Of a stretch of DNA of 64,000 nucleotides, positions 1 through 8,673 are shown piece by piece. Under the pieces are notes generated by a model that had not been told where the DNA came from, made no database searches, and was given only the letters and a program-made list of their open reading frames with translations. The stretch covers positions 124,001 through 188,000 of the forward strand of contig CAVUSI010000002.1 in the NCBI GenBank assembly GCA_963744115.1. The letters run 5' to 3'. The stretch's first letter is position 1, and each line of letters begins with the position of its first letter. The stretch comes from Chersky-267 sp963744115 (GTDB lineage Bacteria > Chloroflexota > Limnocylindria > Limnocylindrales > CSP1-4). The translations under genes and the position numbers were made by a program.

Positions 1-60
1 CTGGGCGTGGTCATCGCCCGACGCGACCGGGGCTCGCGACCCTCCGTCGAGGCGAGCTGA
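1..60 (+). CDS. C-terminal end of an unidentified gene (partial)
   Basis: Twenty codons are open in frame 1 and end in TGA at 58-60, which overlaps the ATG of the next gene by one base (TGATG). The visible residues run from a hydrophobic LGVVIA stretch into a basic and polar tail, as at the end of a membrane protein. The family cannot be told. The overlap suggests translational coupling with the HAD phosphatase gene. Confidence 0.4.
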   Translation: MGVVIARRDRGSRPSVEAS

Positions 61-905
61 TGGCCGCGCGGTCGCGCTCCGGGCGGGGCGACGGGGCGGA
101 TGCGGGCGGCGGCACGGCAGCGCCGGTCGAGCCGCTGCCCGACGGGGCCGTGCCGCTCGCGATCCTGGTCGACTACGACGGCACCATCGCCCTCACCGAC
201 GTCTCGGACACGATCATGGCCGAGCACGCGCTGGACGCCGGCGAGCAGATGGCCGCCCAGTACGACGAAGGTCTCATCGGCTCGCGCCGGTTCTGGGACT
301 GGCAGACCGACCAGATCCGGGCCGAAGCCGGCGACCTGCTGGCGACGGCGGCGCGACAGCCGCACGACCCGGGTTTCGTCCCGTTCGTCCGTCGCGCCCA
401 GGCGGCCGGCATCCCGGTCGAGGTCGTCAGCGACGGGCTCGGGTTCTTCATCGCGCCGGCGATGGAGCGGCTCGGCCTGCCGGAGGTCCCGATCGTGACC
501 GCTCGCACGACCTTCGCCGACGGACGGGCGACCATCGCCTACCCCAACGGCCACCCGACCTGCCGGGTCTGTGGGACGTGCAAGCGCCAACGGGTCCAGG
601 CGCACCAGGCGGCCGGCCGGGCGGTCGTCTTCATCGGCGACGGCGAGAGCGATCGCTACGCGGCCGGCTACGCCGACGTCGTCTTCGCCAAGCGGCTCCT
701 CGTCCCGATCTGCCTCGCCAACGGCTGGCCGTTCGAACCATGGACCGAGTTCGCCGAGGTCCACGCCTGGCTGGACGCCACCCTCGCCGCCTGGCGGCGA
801 GACCCGACGGCCTCGCCACTGCCACGTCCCTCCGGGCACCCGTTCTTCTGCGGCCCGGAGGTCTGGGGCGACGGCCGGGAGGACCCCCCGGCGCCCGGCG
901 GCTGA
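60..905 (+). CDS. HAD-superfamily phosphatase, MtnX/SerB-like
   Basis: A 281-residue cytoplasmic HAD phosphatase. Motif I is DYDGTIALTD near residue 39, giving the nucleophile and acid/base aspartates. A serine/threonine motif II lies near VEVVSDG (about 121-127), and the late acidic motif is GDGESDRYAA near 193. A CRVCGTCK cysteine cluster before motif IV resembles MtnX-like phosphatases acting on phosphorylated sugars or enols. The start is fixed by the one-base overlap with the upstream stop. Its substrate is unknown. It converges on the sugar-catabolism operon, so a sugar-phosphate is possible but not shown. Confidence 0.75.
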   Translation: MAARSRSGRGDGADAGGGTAAPVEPLPDGAVPLAILVDYDGTIALTDVSDTIMAEHALDAGEQMAAQYDEGLIGSRRFWDWQTDQIRAEAGDLLATAARQPHDPGFVPFVRRAQAAGIPVEVVSDGLGFFIAPAMERLGLPEVPIVTARTTFADGRATIAYPNGHPTCRVCGTCKRQRVQAHQAAGRAVVFIGDGESDRYAAGYADVVFAKRLLVPICLANGWPFEPWTEFAEVHAWLDATLAAWRRDPTASPLPRPSGHPFFCGPEVWGDGREDPPAPGG

Positions 906-930
906 CCCACCGGCCACCGGGTCGGTTCGG

Positions 931-1431
931 TCACTCCCCGATCAGCTGGAGATGCACCCGGCGATCGCGCGGGCGAACCCCGTCGAAGTCGACGAAGTAG
1001 ATCCGCCCGAAGTCGCCGAGCTCCATCCGGCCGTCGACGACGGGGATCGTCTCGGAGCGGCCGACCAGGGCCGAGCGGACGTGGGCGTCCGTGTTCAGGC
1101 TCCAGACCGCCTCCTCGTGGAGGTTCTCGACGGCGTGCTTGATGTGCAGCTTCCCGGGATGGAGGTACTGCCCCTCGTGGCGGCAGGTCGGGACGAGGAT
1201 CTCCAGGCGATCGAGCATGTCCTGGAGGAGGTGCTCGGTCCCGTCGTACAGACGGTCGTGCGATTCCTCCTGGATGATGACGCTGCACGTCGTGTGCGGC
1301 GAGTAGACCGTGATCGTTCCCATCCGGATCCCGGAGCGCCGGACCGCCTCCACGGCCTGGGCGGTCACGTCGTGGAACATCGGCTTGTGGAGCGGGCTGC
1401 TGACGTCGACGATCTCGTGGTAGACGGTCAT
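931..1431 (-). CDS. YjbQ/UPF0047 family protein
   Basis: About 166 residues in the YjbQ family, described as a secondary thiamine-phosphate synthase-like fold. Family landmarks are SPHTTCSVIIQEE near the N-terminus, NTDAHVRSALVG in the middle and the C-terminal DFDGVRPRDRRV. I chose ATG 1431 because GGAAAGG lies 9-10 bases upstream. Longer versions add a low-complexity leader without a ribosome site. It is the last gene of the minus-strand sugar operon, about 70 bases after the triosephosphate isomerase part. Its physiological role there is unclear. Confidence 0.8.
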   Translation of the reverse strand: MTVYHEIVDVSSPLHKPMFHDVTAQAVEAVRRSGIRMGTITVYSPHTTCSVIIQEESHDRLYDGTEHLLQDMLDRLEILVPTCRHEGQYLHPGKLHIKHAVENLHEEAVWSLNTDAHVRSALVGRSETIPVVDGRMELGDFGRIYFVDFDGVRPRDRRVHLQLIGE

Positions 1432-1501
1432 CTGATCGATCCTTTCCGTTGATCCGTGGACGGGCGCCGGCGACGGCGAGGCGCGGTCGTCCACCGCCCG
1501 C

Positions 1502-3154
1502 TCACGGGAGCTCGAGCGCCGCCGCTGTCGGGTGAGTCTTGAGCCAGGCGCGCTGCATCGCCCCGATCATCGCCTCCATCATGGCGATCGGGTCGTCCGC
1601 CTTGAGGATGCCGCTGGACGAGCCGGTGCCGCCGACTCCGAGGCCCATCATCGCCTCGACGTCGTCCGGGGTCTGGACGCCGGCAGCGGACATCACGATC
1701 ACCCCCGGATCGATCCCTCGCACCATCTCGATCGTCCGCTCGACGAACCCGCGCATCTCGGTGGCGGCCGAGCGGCTCGTGGCGATCAGGTCGGGGGGCT
1801 CGGCCAGGACGATGTCCGGGCCGAAGAGCGCGACCGCGGCGGCCTCTTCCGGGGAGTCGGCATAGACCATCGTGAGGATGCCGAGCTCCCGAGCCCGCCC
1901 GACGGCGCGATGGATGTCGCTGAGGGTCATCCTCCGCTCGGAATGATTGAGCATCGCCCCGACGGCTCCGGCCTCCCGGATCGCCTCGGCGAGGACGCTC
2001 CCGACACCGCGGCCGGGAGCGACCGGATCCATGTGCTGGGCGAAGACGAGAAGATGCCGGGTCTCGCGGGCGACGGCCGCGATGTCCACGGTCTGCGGAT
2101 CGAAGACGATGCTGACCCCGAGCTCCTCGCCGATCCGATCCGCGGCCTTCGCGAGGCGCACGGCCTCCGGCCCCCAGGCGTAGGCCTTCAGGCCGATCTC
2201 GAAGACCGGCGGCCGGAGGCGGTGACGGCTGTCCATGCTCAGACCACCACCGCCTCGATGCCCGAGCATCTCGGCCAGGACGAGGAGTCGGTCGGACCAG
2301 CGACCCTGGGCGGCAGCCATGTGGTGGGGAGCGCCGGCCTGGCACCACTCGTTGCACCACTCGTCGATGGGCAGGCTGTCGTGGCGGAAGAGGGTCTGGG
2401 GTGCCGAGATGGGCCGGGGCGGGAACGGGATGAACTCGCCCTCGGAGATGACGAACCGCCACTGGTTCTCGCCCATCGTCACGAGGGCGAGGTTGGTGAC
2501 CGGCCCGGGCTGGTAGGCGAACTCGAAGCCGGCGCCGAAGCCGTGGACGCCCTGGTAGTAGATGGAGTGCTTGACCTTGGCCGCGCCGGGCGTGGCCAGG
2601 GCAGGGTTGCCGTGGCCGTCGTGCGAGAACATCACGGCGTTGTTCTCGAAGTCGATGACGTAGTTCTCGACGGTCGTGGCCTGGCCCGCCAGCTCCTGCA
2701 TGATCAGCTGGGCGACGGCGCAGTTCACGTCGCCTTCCGGAGACGCGGCGATCCCGAGCTCGCACAGTCGGCCGGTGCCGTACGAGGGGATGATGCCGAC
2801 CCGTGGGTCGGTCAACCAGACCTGGTCGAAGGCGGTGAAGGCGTCGAAGCCGCGTTCCTTGACGACCGATTCGAGGGCAAGGGCCAGCCGCACCGACCGC
2901 TCGAACAGCTCGGGCTCCATCTCGACGGTGTACTTGGCCCGTTCGGTAGCGACGGTCGCGTCGACCTCGGCCTGGGGGATCTCGCCGAACCGGACCGCGA
3001 TCTTCTCGGGCTCGAGCGGCCAGACGACCGGCCCGATGTCCTGACGCAGCGACAGCCCATCGAACATCAGGTCGGTCATCCCCTCGAACGGATGGCCGAC
3101 GAGCGCGATCCGGGCGGTCCGCAAGCGCCGCCGGACGGCCGCAGCGGCGATCAT
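1502..3154 (-). CDS. Sugar isomerase-like C-terminal half joined to archaeal-type triosephosphate isomerase
   Basis: A 550-residue frame with two unrelated parts. Residues about 1-300 look like the middle and C-terminal part of the L-fucose/L-arabinose isomerase superfamily (GHPFEGMTD, conserved acidic and histidine positions). Residues about 307-550 (from ATG 2236) are an archaeal-type triosephosphate isomerase: catalytic Lys in GLKAY, His in LNHSE, Glu in LAEPPD and phosphate-binding SAAGV. The usual Asn two residues before the Lys is Gly here. At the joint a GGTGGTGGT run precedes an out-of-frame TGA just before ATG 2236, so one extra base would create this fusion from two adjacent genes. 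The upstream gene overlaps by ATGA and encodes the missing isomerase N-terminus. Confidence 0.75.
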   Translation of the reverse strand: MIAAAAVRRRLRTARIALVGHPFEGMTDLMFDGLSLRQDIGPVVWPLEPEKIAVRFGEIPQAEVDATVATERAKYTVEMEPELFERSVRLALALESVVKERGFDAFTAFDQVWLTDPRVGIIPSYGTGRLCELGIAASPEGDVNCAVAQLIMQELAGQATTVENYVIDFENNAVMFSHDGHGNPALATPGAAKVKHSIYYQGVHGFGAGFEFAYQPGPVTNLALVTMGENQWRFVISEGEFIPFPPRPISAPQTLFRHDSLPIDEWCNEWCQAGAPHHMAAAQGRWSDRLLVLAEMLGHRGGGGLSMDSRHRLRPPVFEIGLKAYAWGPEAVRLAKAADRIGEELGVSIVFDPQTVDIAAVARETRHLLVFAQHMDPVAPGRGVGSVLAEAIREAGAVGAMLNHSERRMTLSDIHRAVGRARELGILTMVYADSPEEAAAVALFGPDIVLAEPPDLIATSRSAATEMRGFVERTIEMVRGIDPGVIVMSAAGVQTPDDVEAMMGLGVGGTGSSSGILKADDPIAMMEAMIGAMQRAWLKTHPTAAALELP

Positions 3155-3627
3155 ATCGCCACCTTGCGCTGCCCTGCGGGATCGTCCAGTCGTGAGGTCA
3201 CCATCGTGAAGTCGCGGCCCGTCCTGAGCAGGACCGCGGTCAGCTCGGGCATCCCGGCCATCCCTGAATTGAGCATCACGACGTCGAACCCGTCGTCCTC
3301 GCCGAGCCGGCTGATCCGCTGGGCGTTCCAGACAAGCACGGGCGCCGTGGTGTCGATGAAGCAGCGGGCGGGAACGACGCCCTTGGTGTAGGCCAGCTCC
3401 ATCGCCACGATGATGTCGACGTCCTCGGCGTTGAACATGCGGGCCGCCTCGGCCGCCTGGTGCTCCTCCTCGACCAGCCCGGCGTGGACGACGTCGCCGT
3501 ACGCCGCCAGGAGGTCCGCGATCTCCTGGGCCGCCGCCGTCGCGGCCGGTCGCATGTGGGCGGTCTTGTTGTAGTCGTCCTCGAGCAGCGCCATGACCAG
3601 GACGCCGATCTTCGCCTTGACCTTCAC
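3151..3627 (-). CDS. L-fucose/L-arabinose isomerase-like N-terminal half
   Basis: A 158-residue protein from GTG 3627, with GGGAGG six bases upstream. It matches the N-terminal Rossmann-like domain of fucose/arabinose isomerases and stops exactly where the next gene continues the family. The stop is ATA-TGA, overlapping the next ATG. A single missing base here (for example TGG reduced to TG) would explain the split, because together the halves give about 455 residues, a normal length for the family. Either this is a natural two-subunit isomerase or a frameshifted single gene. Expected role: aldose-ketose interconversion before the FGGY kinase. Confidence 0.65.
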   Translation of the reverse strand: MKVKAKIGVLVMALLEDDYNKTAHMRPAATAAAQEIADLLAAYGDVVHAGLVEEEHQAAEAARMFNAEDVDIIVAMELAYTKGVVPARCFIDTTAPVLVWNAQRISRLGEDDGFDVVMLNSGMAGMPELTAVLLRTGRDFTMVTSRLDDPAGQRKVAI

Positions 3628-3643
3628 CTTGGGCCTCCCTGAG

Positions 3644-5213
3644 CTACCTGGATGGGTTCATGTCATGGTCTGAGGCCGACCCGGTCGGCTGCCCGGTCGA
3701 CGCGGCGAACAGCGGGCGCAGCGCCTCGAACAGGTCCCGATAGGTGCGATACGCCGCCTCGTATGCCTCGCGCGTCGTCGGGTCCGGCTCGATATCGATC
3801 CTGGACGGCGACCATCGCCCGCCCGGCCTCGTCGAGATCGCGGAAGACCCCGGCTGCGACCCCGGCCAGCATCGCGTCGCCCCGGACCGCGGCGTCCTCG
3901 CCGTGGAGGGTGATCACGTCCATCTCGCAGACGTCGGCCTTGACCTGGTTCCAGAGCGGGCTCCGTGCCCCTCCACCGTGGGAGTGGATCTCGGTCGCGG
4001 GTGCTCCCGCCGAGGCCAGCAGTTCGATGTTGCGCCTCAGCATGAACGCGACGGCTTCGAGGATGGCGCGCACGAAGTGGCCCTGGCCGTGACCGAGTCC
4101 GAACCCATAGAACACACCCCGGGCCGCCGGATCGTACTCGGGGCTGAAGGCCCCGGCGAGGTGGGGCAGCATCACCAGCCCTTCGGATCCGGCCGGCACC
4201 GCCGCCGCACGCTCCGTCAGCAGGTCGTAGGCGTCGCGACCCTCGCGCTGGGCGCGTTCGATCTCATCGCGGCCGAGGGTGTCGCGGAACCAGGTCAGGG
4301 CCATCCCGCCGGTCGGGCAGACCGGGCAGTAGAGGTAGCGACCCGGCGCCGAGTGGATGTAGACCGGCGTCTGGCGGCTCGGGTCCCCGCCATGGCTCTG
4401 CACCGTCGCCTGGAGCGTCAACGCCCCGCCCGTGCTCTCGGAGACGATGCCCGGTGCGAGATTGCCGACACCGACCGAGCCGGCGCCCTGGTCCATCCCG
4501 GCGGCGACCACGAGCGTGCCTTCGGCCAGGCCGAGCGCCTCAGCGGCGGTGGCGGTCAGCCGGCCGGCCACGTCGCCGGGCCCCATCGGCTCGGCCAGCC
4601 GACGCTCGTCGATGCCAACAGCCTCGAGCATCTCGGGCCACCAGCGTCGCTCGACGATGTCGAACAGCATCGAGGTGGACTGGATCCCCGCGTCGGTCAC
4701 GAATCGGCCGGTCAGGCGATGCAGGATGAAGTCCTCGACGAGCAGGAACCGGTCCGTGCGCGCGAACAGGTCGGGATCGTTCGCTCGCCACCACAGCAGC
4801 TTGCAAGCCGGCCAGGTCGGGACGACCGACGGGATGCCGGTGACGTCGTAGATGCGATCCGCTCCGAAGCGGGCCTCAAGGGTGCCGGCCTCGACCGCGG
4901 CGCGATTGTCGAGCCAGACGATGGCGGGACCGATCGCTCGACCGTCGGGATCGACCGGGATGACGGTCTCGCCCTGGCTCGACACGGCGACTGCTTCGAT
5001 CGAGCCTGGCTCGACCGCTGCTGCGGCGACGACCCGCCGAACGGCGGCGCACGTCCCTGCCCAGTAGCGCTCCGGATCGAGCTCGGTCCGATCGGGAGCC
5101 GGGGTTCCGAGTCGGTACTCCTCACCCGCGACCGCAAGGAGCCGCCCGTCATCGGCGTACAGGCCGGCCTTGACCGCGGTGGTGCCGATATCGAGCCCAA
5201 GGAGCGTGGCCAT
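3644..5213 (-). CDS. FGGY-family carbohydrate kinase (one +1 frameshift near the 3' end)
   Basis: An ATP-dependent sugar kinase resembling xylulokinase, fuculokinase and AI-2 kinase. It begins LGLDIGTTAVKAG (phosphate-1 motif) and has DQGAGSVGVG and STGG adenosine motifs, then the FGGY signature around GGGARSPLWNQ. The simple frame ends at 3663 with an Arg-rich tail. Reading past one surplus base near 3794-3798 restores a typical tail (EAYEAAYRTYRDLFEALRPL) ending at TAG 3644. The span 3644-5213 is 3n+1 bases, as one insertion predicts. It follows the aldolase by 14 bases and precedes the isomerase by 16, so it belongs to one operon. Substrate unknown, probably a ketose. Confidence 0.85.
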
Positions 5214-5227
5214 GCTCTGTCCGAGCC

Positions 5228-6046
5228 CTAGCCGATCCCGTACCTCTTGGCCGCCTCGACGGGGTCCACTCCCGCCTTGACGACATCGCGCAGGGCCTGC
5301 ATGAACGCCTCGCTGTCATGCGCCTGGACCAGGTTGCGGCCGAAGACGACCCCGCGCGCTCCCGATCGCACCGCACTGGCCGCGAGTGCGAGCGCGTCGC
5401 GCTCATGCGGCAGCTTCTTGGCGCCGAGGGCCAGGATCGGCACCGGCGTCGACCTGACGATCTCGCCGAACCGATCGCCCGTGTAGAACGTCTTGACCAG
5501 GTCCACCCCGAGCTCGGCCACGATCCGACAGCCGATCGAGATGACCTCGTGTCGCTCCTCCGGTGAGATGTCCTCGTGACCGGCCGGGTAGACCTCGCCG
5601 ACGATCGGCACGCCCGCCTCGCGCTTCTCTGCGACACACCGGGCGACCATCGCCACGTTCTCGGCGTCGACGGCCTCGGAACCCGTCTTGATCGACATCC
5701 CGACCAGGACGATGTCGGCGCCCAAGGCGGCCGCCTGCGCGGCGCTGACCATCGGGACGCTGCGACTCTCGTGGTAGCCCCATTGCGTGGCGTACTGCGT
5801 GCCCCAGTTGAGACGGACCATCATCGCCGGCGCCCCGCGCCGCTTGAAGACGGATGCCACGTGACCGGCCGTACCGGGACTGATGAGGATCGCGTCCGCT
5901 CCGCTCAGGCGGTCGACGATCTTCGACAGCTCTTCGAACCCGGGTCGGGGCCCGTTGTACAGGCCGTGATCGATCGCCGCGACGACGGCGTTCGCGCCGT
6001 CGTCGAACAACCGCGCCAGACGGATCTGCTCGCCGGTCGACACCAT
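5228..6046 (-). CDS. Class I aldolase of the DeoC/FbaB/LsrF superfamily
   Basis: A 272-residue TIM-barrel aldolase or thiolase. The likely Schiff-base lysine is in LVKTFYTGD, with AIDHG near the N-terminus, GAKKLP and GVVFGRN in late strands. These resemble archaeal-type class I fructose-bisphosphate aldolase and LsrF. ATG 6046 is chosen because GGAGG lies 4-5 bases upstream; the longer frame runs into the promoter region. It is the first gene of the minus-strand operon. With the kinase and isomerase it would cleave a phosphorylated ketose to DHAP plus an aldehyde, and the neighbouring TIM would convert DHAP. The exact substrate is inference only. Confidence 0.8.
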   Translation of the reverse strand: MVSTGEQIRLARLFDDGANAVVAAIDHGLYNGPRPGFEELSKIVDRLSGADAILISPGTAGHVASVFKRRGAPAMMVRLNWGTQYATQWGYHESRSVPMVSAAQAAALGADIVLVGMSIKTGSEAVDAENVAMVARCVAEKREAGVPIVGEVYPAGHEDISPEERHEVISIGCRIVAELGVDLVKTFYTGDRFGEIVRSTPVPILALGAKKLPHERDALALAASAVRSGARGVVFGRNLVQAHDSEAFMQALRDVVKAGVDPVEAAKRYGIG

Positions 6047-6294
6047 CGCCTCCGCTCGGGACCGTACCGGGCACCGGCCATCGAGGTGTCCGGTTCCCTG
6101 TCGGAATATGTGTGGAATGACGCACACAATGCTATCGATGACGTTGCGGATGTCAAGGCGAACCGAACATCGATGTTGCGATTTGTGTTCGTTCGGGCGT
6201 ACCATGCGGTCCGGACCTTTGGAGGAGGCCGGTCGAGGCCGTGGCCGCTCGATGAGCCAGCCGCGGCGCCATCGGACGAAAGGAGTCGTGGGCT
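6047..6294. promoter_or_regulatory. Divergent promoter and operator region of the sugar locus
   Basis: This 248-base stretch separates the aldolase operon (minus) from the ABC transporter operon (plus) and is visibly more AT-rich than its surroundings. It holds three dyads: TGTGTG-N8-CACACA at 6109-6128, a perfect 12-bp palindrome AACATCGATGTT at 6166-6177, and a flanking imperfect repeat CGAACCGAACA/TGTTCGTTCG at about 6160-6195. These are candidate sites for the DeoR regulator encoded at 9494. The plus-strand gene has AAAGGAG nine bases before its TTG start. A binding protein is not proven. Confidence 0.6.
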
Positions 6295-7657
6295 TTGGAT
6301 CGGAAACCCTTCCTGCTCGTCACGGCCGTGATGGTCGCGACGATCTTCGTGCAGGCCTGTTCGTCGGCCGGGACGACCAGCGCGCCGTCGGTCGCGCCGA
6401 CCACCGCGCCGACAACCGCCGCCTCGCAGGCCGCCGCGGCGTCAGCGACGGCTGCGGCCGCCCCGGTCAAGCTGACCCTGTGGCACAACTACGGCGTCGA
6501 AGCGAACGCCAAGGTGACCAAGGCGCTGACCGACGCCTACACGGCCAAGAACCCGAACGTCACGTTCGAGCTGGTCGCCCAGCCGGCCGACAACTACTTC
6601 GCGCTGCTCAAGACGGCGGCGATCTCGAAGACCGGGCCGGACCTGATGACGATGTGGACCGGCCTGTTCGCCCTTCAGAACCAGGAATACCTCGAGCCCC
6701 TCAACCAGTACATCCCGATGGACACGCTGAACAAGTTCGATGGGATCAACTGGTGCTCGAAGGATCTCAAGGTCGAGACCGGCGCCATCTGCGTTCCGCT
6801 CGATCTGCAGTACTACAACGGCTTCTACAACAAGGAGCTCTTCACCAAGGCCGGTGTCACGTCGTTCCCGACGACCTGGGACGAGCTCTACGCCGCCTGC
6901 GACAAGCTGAAGGCGATCGGCGTCACGCCGATGACGTATGGCACGGGCTTGCAGGCGCTCAACGTCGGGCTTCTACCCGTATTACGACCTGAGCTACATG
7001 ATGATGATGTACTCGGTCGACGACTGGAAGAAGCTCTACAACGGTCAGATCCCCTGGACCGACCCCAAGATCGTCGACGCGCTGACGAAGTGGGCCGCCC
7101 TCAAGACCAAGGGCTGCACCAACGACGACGTGCTCGCCAACACCGAATCGGTCTCGCAGTTCGAGACCGGCAAGGCCGCCATGACCCTCGAGGGCTCGTG
7201 GGGCTTCAGCGAGTTCCAGGACAAGCTGGGTGACAAGGTCGGGGTCTTCGTCCCGCCGTTCAACGACACCCAGGCCAAGGGTGTCGTCGAGTTCCCCGGC
7301 GACGGCTTCGGCGTCACCAGCTACTCCCAGCACAAGCAGGACGCTGCGAGCTTCCTGGCCTGGATGGCCAGCCCCGAGGCCCAGAAGATCATCGCCGACG
7401 GCGGCCTGATCCCGACGGTCGCCGGGACGTCGCCAAGCAACCCGCTGGCGCTGGCGATGCTCGACTTCGCCGGCACGCAGGGCTTCACCCGCTACCCGAT
7501 GATCGACAACGTGATGCAGCCGGAGGTGACCGACGTGGCCACCAAGCTGCTCGATGCCGTGCTCGCCGGGACGACCACCCCCGCCGAGGCGGCCCAGAAG
7601 ATGCAGGACACGCTGACGGCGCTGCCGGCCGACAGGCGCGGCGACACCTACAAGTAG
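6295..7657 (+). pseudogene. ABC sugar-binding lipoprotein (family 1), one +1 frameshift
   Basis: An extracellular solute-binding protein of the MalE/UgpB type. The TTG start at 6295 has AAAGGAG upstream. A signal peptide ends in a lipobox with Cys22 (VQAC), followed by a Ser/Thr/Ala linker and then LTLWHNYG. The frame breaks at about 6967-6970: a single extra base after GGG (GGG-C-TTC) moves the rest to another frame that continues GFYPYYDLS to the stop at 7657. The span is 3n+1 bases, and removing one base gives 453 residues, normal for the family. It may be a decayed gene, a sequencing error or recoding. Confidence 0.8.
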
Positions 7658-7672
7658 GCCGAGGCCAACGGT

Positions 7673-7706
7673 GGACCGGGGTAGTCGTCCGCGGCGACCC
7701 CGGTCC
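7673..7706. promoter_or_regulatory. Intercistronic hairpin between binding protein and permease genes
   Basis: GGACCGGGGT at 7673-7682 is the exact complement of ACCCCGGTCC at 7697-7706, giving a 10-bp stem with a 14-base loop. No T-run follows. In sugar ABC operons such hairpins after the binding-protein gene commonly stabilise its mRNA or lower expression of the permeases. Here that role is inferred from position. Confidence 0.6.
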
Positions 7707-7729
7707 GCTCAACCCACCCTGACCCACCC

Positions 7730-8665
7730 ATGACCGCACCCGCGGCCCGACCCACGACGGCCCCGGCCCTGGCGCCGCGGCCGCTCGGAGGCAGGCTCAA
7801 GCGCTCGCAGCGCCGGGCGGGCCTGCTGTTCATCCTCCCGCTCGTCGTGCTCGAGCTGCTCCTGCTCGTGCTGCCCATCGTCCAGACGGTCTACTACAGC
7901 TTCACCCGACTGGAACGGCCTGACATCGACGTGGATCGGTCTCCAGAACTACGAGCGGCTCTTCACCGACACCACGTTCTGGCGCGTGGTCCTCAACAAC
8001 GTCCTGTTGCTCCTGTCGATCCCGGTGGCGATCCTCATCCCGCTTGCGTGTCGCCTTCCTGCTCAACGAGCACGGTCCGGGGCTGGCGGTTCTTCCGATC
8101 GGCGTACTTCCTGCCGACGGCGATCTCGTGGGTCGTCATCGGGATGGTCGCGATCCGGGTGTTCGCCTCGCGGGGCATCCTCAACGGCCTGTTCGACGTG
8201 GTCGGGTTGCCGATCCACCTCAACATGCTGGGCGCCGAGTTGACGGCGATGCTGTCGGTCATCATCACCTTCATCTGGTCGGTCTTCGGGACGAACACGA
8301 TCATCTTCATCACCGGGATGGCGACGCTCGACCGGGAGATCTACGACGCGGCCCGCGTCGATGGCGCCGGCGCGTTCGCGACGTTCCGCGAGATCACCAT
8401 CCCGATGCTCATGCGGTTCATCCAGTTCGCGTTCATCGCTGACCCTGATCACCGCGTTCACCGCGCTGTTCAGCCTCATCTTCGTGATGACCGGCGGGGG
8501 TCCCGGGCTACGGGACGACGACCCTCGAGTTCTACGTCTACCAGCAGGCGCTTCCAGGTCGGCGTGTTCGGCTACGCGGCCGCGATCGGGGTCGTCCTGT
8601 TCGGGCATCGTCTTCGCGATCAGCCTCGGGCAGACTGCGGCGTCTTCCGCAGCCGGCTCGACTAG
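7730..8665 (+). pseudogene. ABC sugar permease, MalF/UgpA type, with about nine +1 frameshifts
   Basis: An inner-membrane permease of the binding-protein-dependent type. Segments in all three frames make one continuous protein: first helix FILPLVVLELLLLVLPIV, then NVLLLLSIPVAILIPLA, then the EAA loop region DREIYDAARVDGAGAF. Surplus single bases are inferred near 7907, 8049, 8083, 8440, 8508, 8551, 8606, 8631 and 8641. The span is 936 bases; nine removals leave 309 codons including TAG 8665, a normal size. No missense erosion or internal stop appears in the restored protein. It partners with the gene at 8674. No ATPase gene is present, so a shared MsmK-type ATPase would be needed. Confidence 0.75.
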
Positions 8666-8673
8666 GAGAGCTG

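Noticed and set aside
1532..3391. Very long plus-strand open frame opposite the isomerase/TIM genes
   Set aside because: Low-complexity Asp/Arg/Gly-rich product typical of an antisense shadow in GC-rich DNA; the minus strand carries recognisable enzymes.
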